Positions 1 to 11,793 of a stretch of DNA of 64,000 nucleotides are shown here, in pieces (within the stretch, counting starts at the first letter, position 1; each line of letters begins with the position of its first letter). The position numbers and the translations under genes were made by a program. Origin of the DNA: Bolinopsis microptera (lineage: Eukaryota > Ctenophora > Tentaculata > Lobata > Bolinopsidae); NCBI RefSeq assembly GCF_026151205.1, contig NC_087083.1, positions 9,545,460 to 9,609,459 on the forward strand, in the 5' to 3' direction. Under the pieces are notes generated by a model. The model saw only the letters and a list, made by a program, of their open reading frames with translations, was not told where the DNA came from and did not search any database.

Positions 1-556
1 TGACAAAATGAATTAGGGAAACTACTAGTGACATAAGGAATGAGGGAAACTACTAGTGACAAAAGGAATGAGGGAAACTACTAGTGACATTAGGAGCTAG
101 TGACACTACTAGTGACAAAAGGAATAAGGGACACTACTAGTGACATAAGGAATGAGGGAAACTACTAGTGACATTAGGAACTAGTGACACTACTAGTGAC
201 AAAAGGAATGAGGGAAACTACTAGTGACATTAGGAACTAGTGACACTACTAGTGACATAAGGAATGAGGGAAACTACTAGTGACAAAAGGAATGAGGGAA
301 ACTACTAGTGACAAAAGGAATGAGGGAAACTACTAGTGACAAAATGAATTAGGGAAACTACTAGTGACAAAATGAATGAGGGAAACTACTAGTGACAAAA
401 TGAATTAGGGAAACTACTAGTGACAAAAGGAATGAGGGAAACTACTAGTGACAAAATGAATTAGGGAAACTACTAGTGACAAAATGAATTAGGGAAACTA
501 CTAGTGACAAAATTAATGAGGGAAACTACTAGTGACAAAATGAATGAGGGAAACCT
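1..556. repeat. 28-bp minisatellite
   Basis: About 20 head-to-tail copies of a 28-bp unit of the form TGACAAAAGGAATGAGGGAA followed by ACTACTAG. Variants alternate between AAAATGAATTAGGG, ATAAGGAATGAGGG and ATTAGGAACTAGTGAC, so two or three unit types are interleaved. The array runs off the left edge of the window and stops about 75 bp before the Penelope-like open frame. No coding content is seen. Confidence 0.93.
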
Positions 557-631
557 GAGGCAAGACAAGGTTACATGCAATATTCGAGGTACTGGTAGAT
601 TTCGCTGACGAACATTTACCAAACGTCGTAA

Positions 632-2062
632 AATGAGTGCTATCATCATATCGGATTGTCAGATTGGTCTGAGGAGTTCAGGACTTGGCTGAAGGGACTG
701 ATACAGCTTAGTTTTGATTCGGCAGTCTTGAAGAATGCAGACAACTGGTATGAGGTCGTTAACGGTGTACCCACTGGAGGTATCAATTCAGTGGATTGCG
801 GTAACATTGCTTTGTTCTTTGTCCTAAAGAGTCTGGTTTACGACCCGGTTGTTAGACCAGAGGAGCTCAAGAACCTTGATCGGTTTGTGGATGATATTTC
901 GGGCCAAGGTATGTGGAGAGGTTCTATGATTGGTTTTGAAGAATGGGTAGGGTCATTACGCAGTAAGATGGTTGATAACTATGGCTTAGATATTACATAC
1001 GAAGTGAAACCAATCACGGAGTTCACTCAGTTCCTGGACATTCAGTACAAGTTTGTTGGAGGGAGACTCACAACAGATCTGTTTAGGAAACCTACTGACG
1101 CTAACAGGTATCTTGAATTCTCAAGTTTCCATCCACGACATACCTTCCGGAGTATAGTCTTCTCACAGGCACTTCGATACAGAAGGATAATCAATGATGA
1201 CGTCTTGCTGGATGAGAGATTGGCAGAGCTTCAGTTGTTTTTTGAACGGTCTTCATATCCTACTGATATGGTGAGAGAGGTCATCAGTGATGTCAGATCG
1301 ATACCAAGAACTTTACAGTACAAGGCAAAGGATCAGGGTCCCCCTTCTTTCACACCATGGATTGTTACATTCGGTGCGGGCTATGAGGAAACCAAGGAAA
1401 AGGCTAAAGAGGCCAGTAACATCATCTCAAATAGCCGTACATGGAGCAGTGAGAACCCTGAGAGGATCCCTAAACTCCAAGTGGTGACCAGGCGAGCCCC
1501 TAACTTAAAGGACACTTTATTCAAGAGAAAGAAGCTTGCCTTAGGTTCAGAGTCAAGAACAACTGACCCATGCACCAAACCTGGTGAGAAGAAGAAAGGC
1601 AGACCCTGCCAAACTTGTCACCTTGTTAGTGGCAATTCCATGGTCTCCAATAATGGACACTCAGTCAGAACTCAAGGTGGTAACTGTAAGACACGCAACA
1701 TTGTGTACGGCGCGACATGCAAACTTTGTACTGTTAATAACGTATACGTGGGAAAAACAGTCACCAGCCTCAGCCAACGTGTGAATGGTCATCGCAGTAA
1801 ATATTATGAGATTTTAGAGGCGAGTAGTAAGGGGAATGTTGAGAGCCACAGAGATTTTGATGACGAGAATGTTTTAGGGGCACATCTTTTTTCAGTTCAT
1901 AATTTGAGGGAGAGATCTGTTTTCAATGAAAGTTTCCATTTTGATATTTTGTGTTCTACATCCCCAGATAATATTAGAAAGTCAGAACAGTTTTATATTA
2001 ACAAATTGAAGACACTTTATCCGTTTGGCCTGAACAATGTGAATTCAGTTTCTGGAAGCTAA
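632..2062 (+). CDS. Penelope-like element RT/GIY-YIG endonuclease, 5'-truncated
   Basis: An uninterrupted frame runs from the codon after a stop at 629-631 to TAA at 2060-2062, about 476 residues, with no ATG at its start. The first part is the C-terminal half of a reverse transcriptase. NGVPTGGINS near residue 40 corresponds to the motif B region and RFVDDISG near residue 85 is the catalytic motif C (FVDD). Motif A and the fingers are missing. A linker holds Cys pairs (PCQTC, then NCKTRN). The C-terminal fifth is a GIY-YIG nuclease: NIVYGATCKLC, then NVYVGKT, then an R-x-NGHRS segment. RT followed by GIY-YIG is the defining layout of endonuclease-bearing Penelope-like retroelements. Another frame between about 560 and 633 is also open and may be a frameshifted remnant of upstream coding sequence. 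This is a dead or partial copy. Confidence 0.85.
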   Translation, partial: NECYHHIGLSDWSEEFRTWLKGLIQLSFDSAVLKNADNWYEVVNGVPTGGINSVDCGNIALFFVLKSLVYDPVVRPEELKNLDRFVDDISGQGMWRGSMIGFEEWVGSLRSKMVDNYGLDITYEVKPITEFTQFLDIQYKFVGGRLTTDLFRKPTDANRYLEFSSFHPRHTFRSIVFSQALRYRRIINDDVLLDERLAELQLFFERSSYPTDMVREVISDVRSIPRTLQYKAKDQGPPSFTPWIVTFGAGYEETKEKAKEASNIISNSRTWSSENPERIPKLQVVTRRAPNLKDTLFKRKKLALGSESRTTDPCTKPGEKKKGRPCQTCHLVSGNSMVSNNGHSVRTQGGNCKTRNIVYGATCKLCTVNNVYVGKTVTSLSQRVNGHRSKYYEILEASSKGNVESHRDFDDENVLGAHLFSVHNLRERSVFNESFHFDILCSTSPDNIRKSEQFYINKLKTLYPFGLNNVNSVSGS

Positions 2063-2474
2063 TTTTTCATGGTGTCCCGAATTTTATTTTTAAATCGTCC
2101 ATTTTTGTTTATATATGCAGTCTATCAATTTTTGAATTGCGTCTTTTTGATTTTTTGATTTAATGAACTACTGCAGACTCCACATTATTATAGTATATGC
2201 CATTAATTTTGTTCCGATTTTAAACTATTCCATTTTTACGAGATGCTAAATTAATTTTTTGAGACTTTACTACATTTTTGATGAGAATTTTTGACATTTT
2301 CAAACTAACCATTGATATTCTCAGATTATGTGACTGATTAAATGCTGAAGATAAAAGAAATATATTCATTTTGCTAAGATTATGTTTGCGTTTCATTGCT
2401 CAACAGCTGTTCGAAGGATCAAATATAAGATTATCGGATTGTCACAGTGATGAATTAAAATCTGAATTATTTAT
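2063..2474 (+). other. AT-rich 3' flank of the Penelope-like element
   Basis: T-rich sequence with no convincing open frame. It is probably the 3' untranslated part of the retroelement plus flank, and it ends at the 5-bp sequence TTTAT (2470-2474) that borders the inverted-repeat element starting at 2475. Confidence 0.4.
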
Positions 2475-2856
2475 CACCCTACGCGCGTGGGGTGGACTCC
2501 TGGGGTGGACTTTTATTCAGCGCGTATTTTGTAGCCTGTTCAACTTGACGTTTTGATTCGTTACTATCTCAATGTCACAGATACACAGAATGTGAGGTGA
2601 TCATCTTAAAGAGAAACGTCTCAGCTTTCACCTGGTGTAAAGTTTATCTTTGTACTCAAAATATAGCTCGCTCAGTGTGCAATAGAAGTTGACAATACAA
2701 TAACCACGTCTGCGACCGGTCGTCAGATACCGGAGTGTTGCACAAAATTGGGTCCCTAAATTAAAATTCTATGACACAGTTACCATGCAGAAATGTCTGG
2801 AGTAACATTTGGTGAAAATTTGAAGGGTCTACTGTAAATATTGCAAAAGTTATTGA
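2475..2856 (+). repeat. Left terminal inverted repeat
   Basis: Left arm of the 4.8-kb element. It contains two GGGTGGACT motifs at the tip. A related GGGGTCTACAGGGGTGGACT block recurs in the same orientation just inside it at about 2911-2932, like a subterminal repeat. Confidence 0.85.
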
Positions 2857-3853
2857 AAACAAACTAGCTTAATCAGAAGTTTTTGGGAAAATTTCAAATT
2901 TTGTACGTAGTGGGGTCTACAGGGGTGGACTCTTGCGGCGCGCATCTGACGGAGTGGCTTTTTCAACAGCCGTCAGTACGGCCAATATCAGAGCACAAAT
3001 TATTGTGAGTAAGACCTTAATGATCAGCTATGAACCCCTCACTAGAGTAGTAACCGTATCTAAAAACAAGGAAATGTTATTCCGTCAAAGCTCAAATTTT
3101 TTACTCTTCTCAGTGCAGTTAGTGTTACTATGAATGTACTAGCTAAGTATCGTTGATCGTAGCTGCATTACACAGTAGAAAGTAACCAAGGAAGACTGCT
3201 GATTAACGAAGCAATTTCAACGTGAACAGTTCCAAAATACATAATCATGGCGACGATAGTTCAACTTGAACCTTTATAGTTTTTACAGTCTAAAATCACA
3301 ATAAAATCACGTGAACTGCAAATCACAAAATCAAATCACTCAAATCTGATAGTCCCGTTACAGTACGCTTTCGTGACAACCTCAACGCTTAAAAAATAAA
3401 TATTATCCAGTCTTGTGACCACCGATGGCCCTAACTCTCCCTTGTCCGCGAGGAGCATCGTTGCGACCATGGGGTTTCAGTTCTTTGTTCTTCCCACTCG
3501 GCTTCGATAGATCGAATTGGCTGGAAGTCAATCTATCAGAAAGACCTTTGTCGATCTCAGGGGCGTGGTAAATTGTGGATGTCGGAGTATAAAGCTTCCT
3601 GAAAAGATTGAGACATTCACTCGGTCTGTTGTAAATATCAAATAGTCCTTGTAGGCAGAGATTTAACTTATGTTGGGTTTGATAACTAGAGAAGGCGATT
3701 TGATATTCATTGATAGTATAAGCATATAAGCATAAGTGATAAGTTTATTTACCCTTTTTATGGTACCTCGAGGCTCGATATCTGTATTCAGTAATCATCA
3801 CTCAAAATCTACTTATTAAATTTATTAACTAAACAAGTTAATGTATTACCGTC

Positions 3854-4475
3854 CTAGAGAGGTTTCCTGAGAATTTGAAGTCTCTGTAGGTTGCTGGCAT
3901 GTCTACTAAGCTCTTCGATTGAGGAGTTTTGGACCCCTCGGCGGTCCAAATGATTTATAATGCTGTGGGCATTTTCAACATCTATCGAGGTAAACGCCCT
4001 CGCAGCATAACCTGTAGAGAATGAACATGTCATCAATGTGAAGTTCAATGATAAAAATCAGAGTGGCCGATTTCAACGGGCAGAATTCTAATATCATGGC
4101 CATGGGGAATGGACTATTTTTTGTCGATTTTGCAAACCAAACTGGCAAACGATTGTTGATTTTCGTCACTAGTCTAAAATGAATGCAAACGTTCGGCCGA
4201 ACATTTACATGATTAGAAACTTACCGGTTTCTTTCGTTATTATGTACAGACATGGCCGGGCTTGGGTTCCGCATACGATATCTTCTATCAGATTAAAGTT
4301 GAACCCACACTTTGTACTGCTCGTGGGAGGAGGAAAGCAAACGGAGACCTTTTTCATGAGCATCTCGTGTAGTACCATCATCATGTCGATTCTGATATCA
4401 GCTGCAAAATTCGTCTATTACTAAATGCTAGCTTTTCGAACTTCGTATCTTGGAAATAACAACTTCTATGAAAGA

Positions 4476-4506
<31 letters not shown>

Positions 4507-5992
4507 TACACACACCCACAAACACATACAGACATAGACACACACACACAGAGACACAGACATACAGGCATACAGGCATAAACACAGACACAGACGGACA
4601 CACAGACAGACACACAGACAGACACAGTTACACACAGACAAGGACACACAGACACACACCCACAAACACATACAGACATAGACACACAGACACAGGCATA
4701 AACACAGACACACACAGACACAGACGGACACACAGACAGACACAGTACACACAGACACACACAGACACACACAGACACACACACATAAACACACATAGTT
4801 CACTTCAGTGCACTACATTACAATTACAGACACACGCAGTACAATCAGAGACACACACACGATACAAAGACAGACACAGACACAAACACACAGAGTACAC
4901 TTCAGTACAATCACAGACGCAGGCACAAAGACATATACAAGAAGAGCAGATTGAAGTACCTTCATTTGCAGATGTTGACGCATTGATCTGTGGGATATGT
5001 TCTTCAGTCTGTAACTGATCATCTGCTAGAACTGTCTCATCTGGATCAACCGGAGGAGTATCTTCCGGCAGGAGTCTGAGTGGGTCTATCGGGACAGCCA
5101 TGGATCGCTCTCCCTACCTTGTTGAATTAAAGACAAAGGTCAACGACGGATGTCGCATGTTAGTCCTGTAACTAAATGTAATCCAAAATAGTGAATAAAT
5201 AATTTTTACATCTGAACGATTGTATGTCTGAATGGTGATTTTTAATCAATGAACAAAAGTTCAGGATTTTACCTTCTGTTAAGCTGTTAGCAATGACTCT
5301 AGCACCCTCTCCCTACAAAACGACCATATCTCGGTCTGAAGCTTTAAACCGTCTTGCCTCAGCAGCCATCTAGCACAGTCGACCTGTCCTGTTAATTGTG
5401 TGATCATCAAGTTACCAAATTTAATCCTTCAATATTCAAATAATTGATTATTAGACAAAACAGAGTTTAGAGCTCGACGTATGCTTCAGGGTTTCACACT
5501 GTGCTGTAATCAAACGCATGACTAAAACCTCTTGCTACTATTACCAATAAACCCATATTGTTAAGGCGGTCGAATGATTTACCTGAGTTGATCGCGTCCA
5601 TGAAAGGGTTAAACTGCGTTCTGTCCAGCTTGTTAATGTCCGTTCCAGCAGCCAGCAGTGCCTCCGCCTCCGTCACTCTCCCTGCTTTGCATGGCCAGTG
5701 AAGCGTAGAGCTCCCCTCTAAGCTCTTTGACGATCCGACGAAGGATCCAGATTCCCTTCTTTTCTTTTGAGATTGCTTCAATTCTTCCTGGAGTATGCGG
5801 ATTACCATTTATATACTTCCATACAGGGCGCGTGAACAATCAGCAATGAATTATCAATTAATCAATCTAGTTTTTGAGTAGAAAGTCCACAGATTGTGAT
5901 ACATTGGATTTGATATTGGAAAAGACATAGCTTACCAAATACCTTTTCATGGGCTTTTTGGAGGACAGGGATGACTTATTCCTGCGTGCCAT
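3854..5992 (-). CDS. Ankyrin-repeat-type gene, six exons (model), inside the inverted-repeat segment
   Basis: Exons by consensus splice sites: 5936-5992 (ATG at 5990-5992, 19 codons, donor GTAAGC), 5583-5787 (acceptor CTCCAG, donor GTAAAT), a third starting at 5388, then 4960-5109, 4225-4401 (TTTTGCAG / GTAAGT) and 3854-4011 (TCTACAG to TAG). Phases agree across the last three junctions and the first two. Exon 2 encodes a basic Lys/Arg/Ser-rich stretch, then an ankyrin-like repeat (TLHWPCKAGRVTEAEALLAA followed by GTDIN), continued in exon 3 by GQVDCARWLLRQDG. The end of exon 3 is the weak point: its open frame meets TAA near 5278, while the next exon fits only if the frame shifts or a ~41-bp intron is removed. 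So it is either a lesion or an unusual splice. The C-terminal exons carry a Cys-rich segment and an acidic/amphipathic tail with no recognised domain. An AATAAA on the minus strand follows the stop at about 3820. The product function is unknown. It could be a captured host gene or the element's own gene. Confidence 0.55.
4479..4925. repeat. CA/CAGA microsatellite
   Basis: Imperfect (CA)n with CAGACA and CATACA variants. It lies mostly within the intron between exons 4 and 5 of the ankyrin-type gene. It keeps several frames open on both strands, but these only encode Thr/His or Cys/Val runs. Confidence 0.95.
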
Positions 5993-6704
5993 TACACCAT
6001 AACTATCTGCTGTAACAGCAAAAATTAGAATTATGTCGGACATAATTCTAAAAAATTGGAACATCGTAGTTAATCAGTGTGGTGCTAACAACAGAGAGCG
6101 ATTTGAACGGTAGGCAATTTCATAAATTCCATTAACGCGATATAAGGATGATTGGAACAGGCTAAAATCTACTAAGTAGCATTGATAACTGGCTATATCG
6201 CTGCATTAGACGATAAAAGTATTGCTAACTATGGATATTCTAAGTGATCTAGGCAGAGGGGAACCGGCACAGCCAGATTGCGTTGTCTTCAGTGACTAAG
6301 TTTCACGATAGTAAAATTGACCTTATTTATTTTTAAAAAGGATGCACAGTTCAAGCAATAAATCGATCAGCTGCTCATATGATATTTGCATTTAAAGGAG
6401 GGCCCAGTGCAGTGACAAGTAAGTCTGTTAAGGCAACATTTAGTTCTGAGATTAGCTGAGTCTTGACAAAGATAAGTTGAGTTTCGAGAAAGTGCACACG
6501 GATAAAGTTATCAAGTGAAAATGATAAGACTAAGTTAGGGTCCAGTCAACAGAATGGCAGCTGTAACAGAAACAGTTCATTGGATAGGAGAGTAGGGGAT
6601 TATGACGGAGTGAAGTTTATATAGCAGGGCAAACAAAAAACAACTGACAGCACTGAGCAAGTGAACTGGAAAATTGAGGAAGGGAAATAACTGTGGTTGT
6701 CAGC

Positions 6705-6836
6705 CCTTTCCGTAGCAATCAGGATTTCCCACGAGATCGATCAGGCAATCAGGATTTCCCACGAGACTGCTCCATCCGATGCGCGCACTTTTGTCACGTG
6801 ACGGCCACGTGACGCTCAAATCGTTGTCACGTGGTA
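6705..6836. promoter_or_regulatory. Direct repeat and CACGTG E-box cluster upstream of the ankyrin-type gene
   Basis: A ~22-bp direct repeat (CAATCAGGATTTCCCACGAG) lies at about 6717-6768, followed by three CACGTG palindromes at 6795-6800, 6806-6811 and 6828-6833, two of them extended to TCACGTGA or CCACGTGA. They lie about 800 bp upstream of the minus-strand start codon at 5992 and just inside the right inverted repeat. CACGTG is the site of bHLH-Zip factors such as USF and MITF/TFE. The function here is inferred. Confidence 0.4.
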
Positions 6837-6894
6837 CAGAAGGGAGGTTCCTAGAGCGTTGATCTCGACAAGAGGGAGTTTCTCACGGTTTATC

Positions 6895-7277
6895 TTCAAT
6901 AACTATCGCTATTTTTATAGTAGAGAGTTGAAACTTTCACCAAATGTTTCCCTAGACATTTCTGCATGGTAACTGTGTCATAGAATTTTAATTTAGGGAC
7001 CCAATTTTGTGCAACACTCCGGTATCTGACGACCGGTCGCAGACGTGGTTATTGTAGTGTCAACTTCTATTGCACACTGAGCGAGCTATATTTTGAGTAC
7101 AAAGATAAACTTTACACCAGGTGAAAGCTGAGACGTTTCTCTTTAAGATGATCACCTCACATTCTGTGTATCTGTGACATTGAGATAGTAACGAATCAAA
7201 ACGTCAAGTTGAACAGGCTACAAAATACGCGCTGAATAAAAGTCCACCCCAGGAGTCCACCCCACGCACGTAGGGTG
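6895..7277 (-). repeat. Right terminal inverted repeat
   Basis: Inverted copy of the left arm. The two differences I see in the outer part are C/T ten bases from the tip and one A/C around 7057. Such high identity implies a recent origin or gene conversion. Confidence 0.85.
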
Positions 7278-8741
7278 TTTATGTTGGGACCAAATAAGGA
7301 CTGTCACAGTAAATAATTTTCATCAAACATGTCTGCATTCGTGTCGGCTTCTTTCCGGCAAAATTTCCGTGTGTTTCAAGTTGAGTTCTGTCGTGTACCT
7401 TGATGTTCTACTTATAGGTTCAGTTTCATTATAGTATATATATTAACTTTAATAATAATAATATTATATATATTAGCTTTAATAAAGGATTTTAAAACAT
7501 TTTGAACAGAGTGAAACCTTTGCAAAAATGTATCAACTGTTTACTGGTATATTATTTGGTACAAAGTAAATTAGTTTACTTTGTAGCTGAACCGCGTGCT
7601 TGTTTGAATTAATGCGTCAAACTAATATAAAGCACTACAAAATGGCAACTTAATAATAATATATAGCTATAGGGCGAGCGCGATTCTTTTAAAGTTTTAA
7701 GATGAGTGAAACCTTGACAACAAGTTATCAATTGGTATCAAAAATTGTCTAAGGTTAAAGACAAGAAAAGTCCTATAATCTCACAGTAGTTAACGCATAA
7801 TCCTAATTTTAGGAAAGCTTGCAGAAAAAAAAATTCATATACGCCTTACACCCGCTGACCTTTATAATTGAGGTATTACATAATACTTACTTACATTAAA
7901 TAAATAAAATGTACTACATGTTGTAAAAACAGGCTCCGGTACATCCTAGCTCATTCCGCTTCAGAAGACATTTGACAAACACACAAAAGGATGATACATC
8001 ACACAAGAAATGGTAGGATGCTACGATGTAAACCCGATATGTACAGCGAGTATAAACGATAAGTGTGTACACACAATATGATACATAAACTTAATTATTG
8101 CACGCGCAATAATTAAGTTTACGATCATTGCATCACTTATAAGCTTATAGTTAACAGCTTATAGTTAACAACTATAAGTAATGCAGATATGAGTTACGCT
8201 ACATTATTGCAGATGCGTATGCTTGATCAGCTTTATGCCTAGAGGAATCTGATAAACTATTATATGCAGTACTGATTTTATCGAATGACTCAAATGATAG
8301 TGGCAGCAGCTTCTTAGATCTACGGGATGATTTAGTAACACGCAAGCACGCAGTAAAGATATTTAATATTTAATATTCGTTAATATTAATTTAATGATTG
8401 ATATTTAATATTCGTCTCGAATATTAATTCCGTATTTACTTCAAACCATCAAACGTAAGTTACACAGCAAAATATAAATGTAAAGAAAACAAAACCTTAA
8501 TGGTTAGGCGACAAATAGCAACACCCTACACTAATGCTTTTAAATCGCTGAAGAACAAAGCTCCAAAGCTGCATAGTAGACAAAAGAAAGTTCGTCACAT
8601 ATAATACCACACAATAAGGACTAGACAACAAAAAGGTGGACCCGTATTACAGACACACGTATTACAGACACTCCAATATACAATTACCTACAAGTTAAAC
8701 AGCCACTCCCAGCAGTTGCCAGCCTTGTCTCCGGGTCTTCA
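7278..8741. other. Non-coding AT-rich stretch with a perfect hairpin at 8086-8121
   Basis: No gene is seen. 7430-7490 is a TAA/TATA low-complexity patch. At 8086-8121 two 16-bp arms (TAAACTTAATTATTGC and its complement) are separated by ACGC. 8360-8425 repeats ATATTTAATATTCG-like words. Confidence 0.6.
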
Positions 8742-9030
8742 GTTTTGTCCAGAGAAGTTTTGAGAACTTCAGAACCCTACAAAATAAGCAGCAGACAACA
8801 GCAACAATAAACAACACGTCAGCTGTCACACAGCGAGGGACAATTGAGGCTAAACCTGATTATTGATAAGGCCACAGAATGCAGCAGAAGTTGAGACTCA
8901 AAGCTGCATGCAATATTTGAGGTAGGACTGTCACAGTTTTGAGAAGTTCAGAACGACCGACCCTACAAGATAAGCAGCAGACAACAGCAGACAAGTAACA
9001 GCAGCAACAAACAACAGCTGTCACACAGCA
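8742..9030. repeat. Two-copy ~190-bp tandem duplication
   Basis: Blocks at about 8755-8845 and 8934-9030 share TTTTGAGAA(C/G)TTCAGAAC, CCCTACAA(A/G)ATAAGCAGC and CAGCTGTCACACAGC in the same order. They are separated by unrelated filler. No open frame uses the repeat. Confidence 0.7.
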
Positions 9031-11303
9031 ACACATAGGTGTTCCAAATCCCAGCCCAATTACCATAACAACAAGTTAAACCTAGTTCCTACCGTCCTTG
9101 TTATCCAACAGTAGACAGCAGGAACAGTACAAAAGTAAAAGTAGACGACAATGGAGGGATAATACACGGCTTCAACCTACACTGTGTGCCATTTAGCACG
9201 CGAGCTTTACAATTTGCGACATGATATAAGCGTGAGAAGAGAAAACAAGTAAGCTATCACACTTTCACTTTCACATTTACATATCCACACATTTAACCCC
9301 AGCATCCTCAAAGCATCATCATATATCAGCATATGCTATATCCTCTCGTGGGCCACCAGGTCCAGCCCCTCTTTAAATAAAAGAAGAAAGTAAACAAAAG
9401 TTACAGGTATTAAGAGTGATTCACAAAATTTGAAGGCACGCTCAGCACAGTGATTCAGGTTACCAATGAATGATATGTCGAGAGAGTGATAATGGGAAAC
9501 GACTTTTACTGATGCCCTTTGGATCGTTTAATAAATTGTGCTATAGCAGTTAAGCAGTTACAAGCTATACAATCTGCAACCAACGACAAAACAACGAAAT
9601 AATTGTTAACGGTATAAGCAACATAGAAAACATAAGTCTTATACTGGCACAGATCACATAACAAATAAAATACGTCATATTACAAAGCCTTTTTTTAAAC
9701 AAATAAAATACATATTACAAAGCCTTTTACTACATCATATTCATTTATTCGTTTAAGCTTTTATCTTTTCGCTGTTTCAAAGTGATCTTATTGTACCTCT
9801 GTTAACCTTTACAATGATAAACGTGATACAAAACACGTGGTAATGGTAGCAACACGAGATAACATGTTTTACTGGCATAATATGTTCAATAACAAATGAT
9901 ATATATATTCGTTTAAGCAGTCATCTAACTGTCACCTGATTGTATAAGGCCCCGATCATTTGTTAACATTCGGTTTAAGCTGTGATCATATTGCACCTCA
10001 GTGTAGTACATTGTGCCAGCCAATCAGACGATAACGATGTAGTACTAATTGTTTACTAATATGTACTACTACGATGTAGTACTAATTGTTGACGTTATAG
10101 AAATACCAAGAAAGCTTCAAACTATAATAATGGATAGGAATCAGTGAAGCTTTAACCTATACTTACGTTGTTTTACCCAATCAGAAGATAACGATATATT
10201 TGAAAGAGCATGATGAAGCCATTATCCGTCCACCCACTGAGAGGACACCACCCATTAAATTATTTGACGAATAAGGGTCTAACATATTAGTTAAATTTAT
10301 ATTACACCTGTATTGCACGTGTATTGCTTGTGTATTGCACGTGTTATAGTCCACGAATTATTCTTCGTAATTCTAATCTTGTCAAGTGTATAGACTCATT
10401 GTGTTAACGTGTAATGATCCTCTTTCTCGCAATGATTCCAGGAAAACTACGTGAAACGTCGGTTCAATTTTATTAAAATGTTTAAAAAATGTATTTTTAC
10501 GCGTTGATTGGTTAAGCATTTATTGGGAATATAATTATAAAAGCACCGGAAAGTTGACATCGAGTTTAAGCTGGTATATTATGGAGATATAATTAATATT
10601 AAAATGATCTTAATTTTAAAATCACTTCACCTAACCGTGTGTCTTTAATTTATGATATTAAACTTACTTTGCTCTACAACATTAATAAGAGCTTCATAAA
10701 TAATAAATCACGCTGAGAAATAGCAGGTGCTTGCCGTAAAATCTCATAAAATGCCATAAAATGTCACAAAATATTTTGTTCTCTGCGACAAAATACATGA
10801 TGGATTAATGCTAATCTCTCCCTGTATGCCTAATTAGAATTATTTTTATTTCAAAATTGCTCATAAAAATTAAGAAATATCCTATATCCAGTTCATATTC
10901 AAGTAATTCCAGCGTATAATCCGCACAGCACCCCTAGTTAGAATGCACAATGAACACAGGAACATCACCATGCCGTTGCACAACCGTAACATTTACAACT
11001 CACTGCATGATAACGGAGCCACCAACGGAGCTACTAAATCACACAAACTTGTGATAGCTCAGTTAGTACTAGTGATATATCACATATAAATCATACGTCC
11101 AGCATATACCAGTTCATTACTATAATCACATGTGTCAAGTGTTCATTACATGTGTCCTGTGTTCATCACAGTAGCTATACTATAGTATTTGAACACGTGC
11201 TCTGATGTGCGAGCTGATGCAGTTGTATCTATCGCTCTACCAGTAACCGTTAAGAAATTGAGTATTCATGGCATAATATTATATTTATATATATAATATT
11301 AAT
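9031..11303. other. Intergenic AT-rich sequence
   Basis: No exon with convincing splice sites or protein similarity is seen. Small local duplications occur, such as GATGTAGTACTAATTGTT twice at about 10033 and 10073, and CTAGTATGTGTC-like words near 11130-11165. An ATATAT tract lies at 11270-11300. Confidence 0.5.
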
Positions 11304-11793
11304 TACAATGAAAACAACGATTCTACAAACTCAGAGTTTCATGCAAATGCAATCATCAGTGTCAGAATAAGTTTACTAAATTAATAAATCCATGTTTTCC
11401 TTACAAGCTCCTTCATAAAATTAACTTAACTAAACTAAATCAAAACAAAATCAAACGAAACGAAACGAAATTGAAACGAAAATGAAATACAAGAACAAAA
11501 ACTAAAATTAAAATAAAATATTCCTAAAAGCATTTCTTCAGCATAAACTTGTTGGTGTGCCTACATTTACTTATGAGTTCCCTCCTCCTATTTAATAGAT
11601 TGCCATCTTTATTTAAAATAATATAAAGTTTTTCAGTAAGGCAGATTTTTGTTTTGATTTAGTTTAGTTAAGTTAATTTTATGAAGGAGCTTGTAAGGAA
11701 AACATGGATTTATTAATTTAGTAAACTTATTCTGACACTGATGATTGCATTTGCATGAAACTCTGAGTTTGTAGAATCGTTGTTTTCATTGTA
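11304..11793. mobile_element. Fold-back (MITE-like) element with 147-bp inverted arms
   Basis: Arms 11304-11450 and 11647-11793 are reverse complements without visible mismatch (outer end TACAATGAAAACAACG, inner end ATCAAAACAAAA). They flank a ~196-bp spacer rich in AAACG/AAAT words. There is no coding capacity. No clear target duplication is seen at the outer edges. Confidence 0.8.

Larger units (their letters stand above)
2475..7277. mobile_element. 4.8-kb segment bounded by ~380-bp terminal inverted repeats and a 5-bp target duplication
   Basis: The left end (2475 onward, CACCCTACGCGCGTGGGGTG) and the reverse complement of the right end (ending 7277) match with only two differences that I can find over about 340 bp. 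Similarity then decays by about 380 bp. The outermost base of both arms is flanked by the direct repeat TTTAT (2470-2474 and 7278-7282), as expected of a 5-bp target-site duplication. The interior holds a spliced minus-strand gene with an ankyrin repeat (3854-5992), a CA-rich microsatellite and an E-box cluster. I see no transposase. A CAC terminus and a 5-bp duplication are features of the Transib/RAG group, but the rest of the end does not match its consensus, so the superfamily is left open. The alternative is two unrelated insertions of one small element in opposite orientation. Confidence 0.65.

Noticed and set aside
1-556. CRISPR-like array
   Set aside because: Units are contiguous 28-bp repeats without unique spacers, in a eukaryotic context.
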